DNA from: Nitrospira sp.
GTDB taxonomy: Bacteria; Nitrospirota; Nitrospiria; Nitrospirales; Nitrospiraceae
Length of the DNA: 7,466 bases
Assembly (NCBI GenBank): GCA_020697375.1
Contig: JAJFBJ010000138.1
Coordinates: 1-7,466 of the forward strand
Direction of reading: 5' to 3'
Part shown: positions 1-7,466 of the stretch, in pieces
Layout: every line of letters begins with the position of its first letter
Numbering within the stretch: position 1 is the stretch's first letter
The notes under the pieces: generated by a model
Seen by the model: only the letters and a program-made list of their open reading frames with translations
Database searches by the model: none
What the model was told of the DNA's origin: nothing
Program-made: the position numbers and the translations under genes

Positions 1-51
1 CGACGCCCGTATGGCAAGCGCGATGACGAATATCTGCGACTGAAATCCTGA
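1..51 (+). pseudogene. 3' end of a probable ISL3-type transposase gene (cut by the window edge)
   Basis: Frame 1 is open from the first base to a TGA at 49-51 and encodes a short basic tail, RRPYGKRDDEYLRLKS. The pattern (K)RRxYGxRDxEYxxLK resembles the extreme C-terminus of ISL3-family transposases as I remember them. Those are DDE enzymes whose last residues lie only tens of bases from the right inverted repeat. The sequence just downstream (85-111) fits such an end. Only 16 codons are visible, so family assignment is by motif memory plus context. Whether the full gene to the left is intact cannot be told. The reading could also be a chance open frame. Confidence 0.4.
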
Positions 52-84
52 CTTGCATGTTGCCCATCCGCTAAAATGATCGAA

Positions 85-111
85 TCTATCCACACGACTT
101 CCTGAAGAGCC
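85..111 (+). mobile_element. Probable right terminal inverted repeat of the ISL3-like element
   Basis: Read on the minus strand from 111 inward, the sequence begins GGCTCTTCAGGAAGTCGTGT. ISL3-family elements characteristically start with a GGCTCTT/GGGTCTT-type terminus, and the distance of about 60 bases from the putative transposase stop is normal for the family. If the element ends at 111 or 112, an 8-base target duplication would be the next bases (roughly 112-120). The partner copy lies outside the window, so the boundary is unconfirmed. The element ends about 50 bases before the glycosidase start and may have replaced that gene's original promoter region. Confidence 0.4.
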
Positions 112-152
112 CACAAATGGTGCATCCGTTAACAGCAGTACAGGAAGGCATC

Positions 153-157
153 GGAGG
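153..157 (+). promoter_or_regulatory. Ribosome binding site deciding the TTG start of the glycosidase
   Basis: A perfect GGAGG core lies 5 bases before the TTG codon at 163. No comparable site precedes the in-frame ATG at 268, where only a weak purine run is present. This favours the longer, TTG-initiated protein. The family-conserved part starts only at about residue 75, so conservation gives no support for either start. Confidence 0.5.
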
Positions 158-162
158 TTCTG

Positions 163-2997
<2,835 letters not shown>

Positions 2998-3183
2998 CGG
3001 CAGGATAGTCTGTCCTTGTCACTGGACAATTGGGGTTCCCATTCGACTTGAATCTCAATTGAGGAATCTGGAATATTTTTGGCGGTAAAAGTTGCCACAG
3101 CCGTCTGCTCTCGCATGTTCCCATAACGGCATTATTATGGAGACTAGCCAAGGGCTTTTGAAGTGCCAAGCCGGATCAGATAA
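2998..3183. other. Non-coding gap between the glycosidase and the higBA remnant
   Basis: No reading frame here gives recognisable protein, and I could not find the missing N-terminal part of HigB in any of the three forward frames. A small hairpin (TTGTC-ACTG-GACAA, 3016-3029) sits 18 bases after the glycosidase stop but lacks a T-run, so it is a poor intrinsic terminator. The stretch is probably spacer plus decayed sequence. Confidence 0.5.
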
Positions 3184-3249
3184 ATCGGGGCACTCAAAGT
3201 CTTTGGCAATCCACATCAAGAGTATGACCAGATCGATGTACACCACGTC
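3184..3249 (+). pseudogene. higB: C-terminal remnant of a HigB-type toxin
   Basis: After an in-frame TAA at 3181, the frame reads IGALKVFGNPHQEYDQIDVH and then HV. The second half matches the C-terminal strand and tail of HigB/RelE-like mRNA interferases (pattern VxxxGxHxEYDxID). HigB toxins are about 95-115 residues; here only about the last 22 codons remain, with stops in the frame further upstream. The expected stop after HV is CGA (3250-3252) rather than TGA, so the frame runs on into the antitoxin remnant. Position just before higA, toxin first, is the normal higBA order. The fragment cannot make an active toxin. Confidence 0.65.
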
Positions 3250-3267
3250 CGACAAGGTACGGGAACC

Positions 3268-3587
3268 ACGAATATTTATTCCATCAAAACCAAATGGGAT
3301 CATGAGCGTGCGTTGCTCCGCCTCGAACAGCTGAGGGATGCCAAGCCCGGCACCAAGGCCGGAGATGAACTGGACGTCCTCACCACCTTTGTGGAGGCCT
3401 ACGAGACCAAGCACCATATGGAACAAGTAGGCATGAGCCGGAAGGAGTTGGAGGCTCTACTTGGCGGACGCGGCCGAGTCTCGGAAATTCTCTCTCCAAA
3501 AAGCGCAGCCTCTCGCTGACCATGATTCGCCGAATCCATCTCACACTCCACATTCCGCTTGAAAGCCTGATCGGGACGGCGGCGTAG
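3268..3587 (+). pseudogene. higA: Decayed HigA-type antitoxin (XRE helix-turn-helix), frameshifted
   Basis: HigA is the DNA-binding antitoxin that neutralises HigB and represses its own operon. Family sequence starts at NIYSIKTKWDHERALLRLEQ, but its first codon is ACG (3268-3270) where ATG would be expected. It continues through DAKPGTKAGDELDVLTTFVE to KHH, then jumps straight to MEQVGMSRKELEALL. Intact homologues have about 14 more residues (a Pro-rich linker and start of a helix) between these points, implying an in-frame deletion near 3417. After GRGRVSEIL the frame breaks in a TCTCTC run (about 3490-3496) and ends at a TGA at 3517-3519. The true C-terminus, KKRSLSLTMIRRIH..LESLIGTAA, continues in another frame from 3498 to a TAG at 3585-3587. 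The helix-turn-helix straddles the break. A truncated product could still start at an internal TTG (3313) but would lack the end of the DNA-binding domain. Confidence 0.8.
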
Positions 3588-3662
3588 GATCATTGAAGAT
3601 ACAACCTTCGGGTTCAATTCTTTACATCCGAGCCGAAACACGTTGTGCATGCGACATTACGA

Positions 3663-4583
3663 TCATTCCAGGTCTTCTTCAAAGAAATCCGAGTCCACTC
3701 TTTTGATTTCATACGTGGAAGCTATAGAGACTCCCACACCGTGATCAATCATGTATCCCGCTAACTGGATGCCGTCGATGAGGATGATTCTAGAAGAATA
3801 TACAGATGCAAGCGCGTCTTTGGTGAAGGTGGATGTTGTGATGAAGATGCCCTTGGTCGCCTTCATTTTTGATAGCGCGCCCGCGAACTGATCGATGTCC
3901 GGACTTCCCACTGCCTTATCGTTCCATCGCTTCGCCTGGATATAAATATTGTCCAGTCCGAGTTTATCTTGCCGAATCACTCCATCGACTCCGCCGTCTT
4001 TGCTCTTGTCGATAGCTTGACCAGCGTCCTTCAATGAGCCCCCATAACCCATTTGGACGAGCAAGAGAATGACGAGTCGTTCGAAGAATTGCGGGCTGCA
4101 TTTCTTCACCCTTTCGAGAACTTCCGATGCAAGGGCCTCGCGTAACCTCTCATACTGGGTTGCCAATGATTCGATTGGCGTCTCGACGGAGCCGTTGGCT
4201 GAAGCTTCGACTTTATCGATTTTGCGTTCCTTCTTGCGGCCCTGAAACTCACGGAACTCTTCAAACTGCGATAGTAGGTTTCCGTCGACCCGGACCGGTT
4301 TACTCCTAAGAATAGTTCCCCCACGATCAGTGATACGGAAGTGACCTCGCTTTGTTGCTTCGAGAAGACCCGCCTTTTGCAGATATGTTCGCGCCCACGA
4401 CACACGGGAGGGAAATTTGAAAGTACCTCCACTCGGCAATAGCACATGTCGCTCTTCGGTCGTCAGCTTGAACTGCGCAGCTAATTTATCAACTGCTGTG
4501 ACAAGCGGAATCTCATCGCCATTCGCCTCCGCAGCGATCTGCAATAAAGGCAGCATCAGGGTTTCGTAATCTGGAATCGACAT
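3663..4583 (-). CDS. mrr: Mrr-family type IV restriction endonuclease
   Basis: This 306-residue protein aligns along its whole length with E. coli Mrr (304 residues), which cleaves foreign DNA carrying N6-adenine or C5-cytosine methylation and can trigger SOS. The N-terminal winged-helix recognition domain spans about residues 5-95 (IPDYETLMLPLL near the start, then an AGLLEATKRGHFRIT segment). A charged linker follows to about 155. The catalytic Mrr_cat domain covers about 160-290: SPQFFERLVILLLVQMGYGG, then KDGGVDGVI with Asp200 and IYIQAKRW with Gln216-Ala-Lys218. This is the D...QxK variant of the PD-(D/E)xK nuclease core that is normal for Mrr. KGIFITTSTFTKDA and a VDSDFFEE tail complete the match. 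All catalytic positions are present, so it should be active. It starts at ATG 4583 with only a weak ribosome site. No partner methylase lies in the window, as expected for type IV. Base composition looks more AT-rich than the TPR and ThyX genes, suggesting acquisition. Confidence 0.95.
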   Translation of the reverse strand: MSIPDYETLMLPLLQIAAEANGDEIPLVTAVDKLAAQFKLTTEERHVLLPSGGTFKFPSRVSWARTYLQKAGLLEATKRGHFRITDRGGTILRSKPVRVDGNLLSQFEEFREFQGRKKERKIDKVEASANGSVETPIESLATQYERLREALASEVLERVKKCSPQFFERLVILLLVQMGYGGSLKDAGQAIDKSKDGGVDGVIRQDKLGLDNIYIQAKRWNDKAVGSPDIDQFAGALSKMKATKGIFITTSTFTKDALASVYSSRIILIDGIQLAGYMIDHGVGVSIASTYEIKRVDSDFFEEDLE

Positions 4584-4739
4584 AGTGGATACGTCTCACT
4601 GTGACGGGTACGAGCGAAGATCCCTCTACTGGTTCTGACCTCTTTTCCCAATGAGGTTGGGGTATCGCCATCCACAGAGCCTGCCGGACAATCGCTGATT
4701 TCTCAGTAAACGCGAGGTCTCTTCCCTTCTGCCTCTCCA
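4584..4739. other. Spacer upstream of mrr, no gene recognised
   Basis: This is the mrr-proximal part of the 252-base gap. It should contain the mrr promoter, but I see no convincing -35/-10 pair on the minus strand. Open frames crossing it give no recognisable protein and run out of frame into mrr. Confidence 0.45.
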
Positions 4740-4837
4740 GAGGATCTGAGGCGATGTCCTTCCACTGCGCGCGTCGACCGAGGTCCTTCCCAGGGCGCGC
4801 GGTCCGCGAGCAAGGAAGGACATCGCCTCGGGTCCTC
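4740..4837. repeat. Long imperfect inverted repeat between the TPR gene and mrr
   Basis: The arms 4740-4763 and 4814-4837 pair over 24 positions, including a perfect 16-base core GAGGCGATGTCCTTCC / GGAAGGACATCGCCTC. A second stem, 4764-4772 with 4795-4803, stacks inside. A 10-base bulge (4804-4813) and a 22-base loop (4773-4794) remain. All three non-Watson-Crick pairs (4745/4832, 4747/4830, 4766/4801) are T-G on the plus strand, so they pair as U-G in a rightward transcript but mismatch in a leftward one. The right arm runs into the stop codon of the TPR gene (4836-4838). There is no T-run on either side, so a classical terminator is unlikely. It may be a REP-like or MITE-like element, or an mRNA 3'-end protector. 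The GTCCTTCC word also recurs in the loop (4783-4790) and could pair alternatively with the right arm. Confidence 0.7.
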
Positions 4838-5873
4838 AATCCCCCGTCTGCCCGCTTTGAAACAGCTCGTTCATGATTTGATTTTTTTTGAAGGGATCTT
4901 TCTCCAGCTTGATGGCTTTGGAGAAATTTTCGGCGGCGGTTTCCCGTTTTCCCTTGGCGGCGTAAATTCTGCCGATGCCGTAAAAGGCCTGCGCCTCCTC
5001 CGGATTGGCCTTGACGGCGCGGTTGAAGGATTCCATCGCCTCAGTCGGCCGGGCCTTTTCCATTAATAGCCAGCCGAGGGCTGTATGGGCGGATGCGAGA
5101 TTCACGTCGGCCTGCACGGCCTCGCGATATTCCTTCATGGCGAGATCGGCTCGTCCCTTCGTTTCGTATAACCCGCCCAGTGCGAGATGAATCTCCGCGT
5201 CCAGCGGGTTCAATCTCACGGCTTCTTTGTAGGCTTGCAGCGCCGGTTCGAATTTGCCCTGCTCCACCAACGCACAGGCAAGGTTGGCATGGGCGCTCGC
5301 GTCATTCGGGTTGAGCTTGATCACTTCGCGATATTGCGGGATCGCCATTTCGATCCGGCCCTGCTCCTGGTAGGCCACCCCGAGGTTCGTACGGGCCGCG
5401 GCAAAAGCCGGATCCAGCTTGACCGCCTCGCGATATTCCTTGATCGCCATCTCCATGTGCTCGGCCCGTTCATGAATCTGAGCGAGAAAGTAATGGGGAT
5501 AGGCGGAGTCCGGCGCCAGCTTCGCCGATTCCTTGTACGAAGCGATCGATTGCTCCGACTGGCCGGACTGAGCCAGGAACAGCCCCTGCACCAGGTAAGA
5601 GTGGGCATTGTCGGGATGCCGGTCGGCGATCGCCTGCACCCACAGGCGTACCTGCTCGATGTCGTCGGCTTCTTGCAGCGCGTGGACGTGCATCTTCCAC
5701 GCATCGGCAAACTCTCCACGAAGCAGATGCGTGACGTTGAGCGCGAAATAGGGATGGGGATTCTTCTCTTGGGCTTGCTCCACCGCCTGAGCCCAAGCCG
5801 CCGCCTCGCGTCCGAACCGCTCCCAGTCGCCCGCGAGGAGAGCCGCTTCGATCTGGTCTTGAAATGTTCCCAT
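4836..5873 (-). CDS. TPR-repeat protein with seven uninterrupted 34-residue repeats
   Basis: This 345-residue protein has no signal peptide or membrane segment and is probably a cytoplasmic scaffold. An N-terminal helical region (1-86) has a degenerate repeat at about 38-71. Seven consecutive tetratricopeptide repeats follow without a linker: 87-120, 121-154, 155-188, 189-222, 223-256, 257-290 and 291-324. Each shows the W/L-G-Y-A-F-A-P spacing, for example LGVAYQEQGRIEMAIPQYRE. A 21-residue tail (KDPFKKNQ...) closes the protein. Such arrays form a superhelix that binds partner proteins or peptides; the partner cannot be deduced. It begins 25 bases after the stop of the ThyX-like gene on the same strand, so the two are probably one transcript. 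No clear ribosome site precedes its ATG, so translation may be coupled. Its 3' end abuts the long inverted repeat. Confidence 0.9.
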   Translation of the reverse strand: MGTFQDQIEAALLAGDWERFGREAAAWAQAVEQAQEKNPHPYFALNVTHLLRGEFADAWKMHVHALQEADDIEQVRLWVQAIADRHPDNAHSYLVQGLFLAQSGQSEQSIASYKESAKLAPDSAYPHYFLAQIHERAEHMEMAIKEYREAVKLDPAFAAARTNLGVAYQEQGRIEMAIPQYREVIKLNPNDASAHANLACALVEQGKFEPALQAYKEAVRLNPLDAEIHLALGGLYETKGRADLAMKEYREAVQADVNLASAHTALGWLLMEKARPTEAMESFNRAVKANPEEAQAFYGIGRIYAAKGKRETAAENFSKAIKLEKDPFKKNQIMNELFQSGQTGD

Positions 5874-5898
5874 GGCTCGATGGTGGATTGGGAGTCGG

Positions 5899-7380
5899 TC
5901 AGCGTGTCAAAGCATCCTGCACATCCGGCGGAGTAGCCTGCATGCGCGCTCCGAGGACGGGATATCGTTCGGTGAGTTTCTGTTTCATGAGCCAGGCGAT
6001 GGTGCGATAGGACCAGTGCCCCTTCACGCCGGAACGCAACTTTGCGATGTATTCCGCTTCCGCATAGTCCATTTTGAAGAGGCAGCGCACTGAGAATCCG
6101 AATGGAATGGCGTACATGGCTGCTTCCTGGCTGGACTTGCGGAGGAGCTCGATATCCGATTTCACATGGCCCATAGCCTCCCGGTATTCGTGCTCGAGCC
6201 CGGCTTCCGTGAGGATGGGAGGCGTCTCGAATCCATGCAGCGTCGTGAAATTCTGCTGGACCTGCTGGCAGCGCCGGTGTCGATGCAGGTCGCGCCATCC
6301 GCCGATATCCATCAGCACATCGAAGATGAATGCGTACCCGCTGCGGAACTCTTTGATCAGCTCATCGTGCGGCCCGCGCTTCTGAAAGGCGACTTCGATC
6401 GTGTCCTGCTTCTGCTTCTCGGTCCATTCCCGCACCATGGCGAGAATCTTCCTATAGGGAGCCTGCGATACGCGGTACAGGAGCGTGGTGACCACTTCGT
6501 CGAGGGGATGGTGCGGCTCGATCAAGTCCACCGGTTCCGCGGCTCCCCAGGCGGAAGGCTGATCCAAACGGGTGCTCTTCAGCGCTTCTTTCGCATGCCG
6601 CGCGAGGTCGCTGTATACCTCGGCTTGATAGGTATTGGGTTTGGCATAGCGCGCGAGCGTCGGAGCCATCGGCTCACCCGACCCTGCTGCCTGTCCGGAG
6701 AGTTCTCCCCAGAGATTGACCGGCGCGCGCCCACAGGCCTCCTGCAGTTCCTCCCCCAGGAGACGGAGCTCCGGCAATTGCGATGAGAGCAGGCGCGTAA
6801 TCTGTTTTTCGAGGGTGCGAATGCTGACCACCTGCCCCACGTTCGTCTGCGCGGCCAGCGGCAGCAAATATCGAGTCACGTCGTACGCGCGGGCCCCAAT
6901 CGCCCGTTGGTAGGCCGCGGGAGTCATGTCTTCGGGTCGAGTGTCCCGCTCAGTCAGAAACCGGGTCAAGGGCTCGTGCAGGGCGCGGTACACCGTCGTA
7001 AGACCCCGGAGGATGCCAAGATAGGTCGCTTCCGTTTCCTGACCGCTGATGCTATCCGGAATGAACCAATTGCCGGATGCGAAGTTTTGGTACCGGCTCG
7101 ATTTGGCCTGCCCATCCCAGAGAGGTTCATCTTCCAATCGGATGGCGGCGAGCTCGGATATCTGCTCGCAACAGATGATGACATGGCCCAGATCCGCAAT
7201 CGAGGCATGGCCGTAGTCAAAGTAAAACTGTTCCCAGAATTTTTCCGACGAATGGGTATGGACCCATTTGATGCTCTCTTCGATGGAATCCGGAGAGCGG
7301 CTATAGCGCGCCAGGGCATAGGCGGATTTCTCGGGCGGCATCGGGGCAAGAGCGATCACGCGGCGGCCTTGAGTCGTCAT
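5899..7380 (-). CDS. thyX: Double-length ThyX-like protein (tandem flavin-dependent thymidylate synthase folds)
   Basis: ThyX enzymes make dTMP from dUMP using methylene-tetrahydrofolate and FAD, usually as homotetramers of 220-250-residue subunits. This 493-residue protein holds two copies of the fold. The first (about 10-225) has FDYGHASIADLGHV, like the ThyX GHxS motif, then QAKSSRYQNF and YLLPLAAQTN..IRTLEK. The second (about 275-480) has HDELIKEFRSGYAFIFDVLM, GGWRDLHRHRRCQQ and the closing IPFGFS..LRSGVKGHWSYR segment. The signature RHRxxSxxxxSxR is divided: RHR is 367-369 in the second copy, where its Ser and SxR positions are Gln372 and Asn377/Thr379. SxR is Ser94/Arg96 in the first copy, where RHR is replaced by Asp-Glu-Pro (84-86). 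The halves may jointly form one active site, or the protein may have another flavin or nucleotide role. I recall long ThyX-like proteins in several phyla, so this is a known architecture, poorly characterised. It starts at ATG 7380; no strong ribosome site is seen. Confidence 0.85.
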   Translation of the reverse strand: MTTQGRRVIALAPMPPEKSAYALARYSRSPDSIEESIKWVHTHSSEKFWEQFYFDYGHASIADLGHVIICCEQISELAAIRLEDEPLWDGQAKSSRYQNFASGNWFIPDSISGQETEATYLGILRGLTTVYRALHEPLTRFLTERDTRPEDMTPAAYQRAIGARAYDVTRYLLPLAAQTNVGQVVSIRTLEKQITRLLSSQLPELRLLGEELQEACGRAPVNLWGELSGQAAGSGEPMAPTLARYAKPNTYQAEVYSDLARHAKEALKSTRLDQPSAWGAAEPVDLIEPHHPLDEVVTTLLYRVSQAPYRKILAMVREWTEKQKQDTIEVAFQKRGPHDELIKEFRSGYAFIFDVLMDIGGWRDLHRHRRCQQVQQNFTTLHGFETPPILTEAGLEHEYREAMGHVKSDIELLRKSSQEAAMYAIPFGFSVRCLFKMDYAEAEYIAKLRSGVKGHWSYRTIAWLMKQKLTERYPVLGARMQATPPDVQDALTR

Positions 7381-7466
7381 GGCAGGCTGCTGAACAAGTC
7401 CACCGGCGGCGTTCTCGCGTCGCGCCGTGGCTCATCGTATGGGCATGGGAAAAGAGCCGGTCTCGA
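7381..7466. repeat. Probable edge of a dispersed intergenic repeat upstream of the ThyX-like gene
   Basis: The sequence GGCAGGCTGCTGAACAAGTC followed by CACCGGCGGCGTTCTCGC closely resembles the left end of imperfectly palindromic repeats that I remember as scattered through Nitrospira and related genomes. Those copies end in an inverted form of the same GCTGCTGAA word. Only one end is in view, so the partner arm cannot be shown. A short internal inverted pair (GGCTC at 7429-7433, GAGCC at 7454-7458) is visible. The repeat begins directly at the base before the ThyX-like ATG, so it would supply the ribosome-binding region and possibly the promoter. Confidence 0.35.

Noticed and set aside
53..80. 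Possible outward promoter (TTGCAT, 16 bases, AATGAT) in the IS end
   Set aside because: Both boxes are weak matches, and the better TAAAAT at 72-77 is only 13 bases from the -35 box; not enough to call.
3055..3426. Minus-strand open frame of 123 codons opposite the higBA remnant
   Set aside because: It is the antisense shadow of sequence with clear HigB/HigA similarity on the plus strand; the product is unrecognised.
3601..3646. Possible hairpin (ACAAC-C-TTCGG with CCGAA-ACAC-GTTGT) between the higA remnant and mrr
   Set aside because: Two 5-pair stems with an internal loop, a 21-base apical loop and no T-run; too weak for a terminator. The GGTTCAATTC inside also resembles a tRNA T-loop, but no acceptor or anticodon arms accompany it.
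4513..4839. Minus-strand open frame of 108 codons across the mrr/TPR spacer
   Set aside because: It overlaps the mrr start out of frame and the inverted repeat, has no recognisable family sequence and no ribosome site; treated as chance.
5187..6298. Long open frames opposite or shifted within the TPR and ThyX-like genes (249 and 325 codons)
   Set aside because: They lie inside well-supported genes, have Arg- or Pro-rich, biased composition and no domain matches; shadows of GC-rich coding sequence.
7429..7458. AAGAGCC at the right edge as a second ISL3-type end (reverse GGCTCTT)
   Set aside because: Only seven bases are shared with the terminus at 111, and the implied element would have to extend into the intact ThyX-like gene.

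Overview
The window reads as bacterial chromosome from a moderately GC-rich organism. A Nitrospira-like (Nitrospirota) source is my best guess. It rests on the gene set and on a repeat at the right edge that resembles dispersed repeats I recall from those genomes; no marker gene here proves it. There are four intact protein genes, one decayed toxin-antitoxin pair, the end of a probable insertion sequence, and one long inverted repeat.

Left part (1-2997): the first ~110 bases look like the 3' end of an ISL3-type transposase and its terminal inverted repeat. About 50 bases further on starts a 2.8 kb rightward gene for a cytoplasmic glycoside hydrolase of the GH63 / MGH1-like clan, with its (alpha/alpha)6-barrel motifs and candidate catalytic Asp and Glu in place.

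Middle part (2998-4583): about 185 bases with no recognisable gene lead into the remains of a higBA toxin-antitoxin module. Only the last ~22 codons of the HigB toxin are left. HigA can be followed to its natural C-terminus but has lost its start codon, carries an in-frame internal deletion, and is frameshifted near the end. Facing it on the minus strand is an intact mrr gene, a type IV (methylation-dependent) restriction endonuclease. This stretch looks more AT-rich than its flanks, which suits an acquired defence/TA patch beside an IS scar.

Right part (4584-7466), all minus strand: a 252-base spacer holds a ~98-base imperfect inverted repeat that abuts the stop codon of a seven-repeat TPR protein. 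Upstream of that, 25 bases away and probably co-transcribed, is a double-length ThyX-like protein with two tandem thymidylate-synthase (ThyX) folds. The canonical ThyX signature is split between them: SxR in the first half, RHR in the second. The last 86 bases, directly before its start codon, look like the edge of a dispersed repeat.

The flanking genes look like resident metabolic and housekeeping genes. The points most worth follow-up are the tandem ThyX, the legible decay path of higBA next to mrr, and the long inverted repeat.
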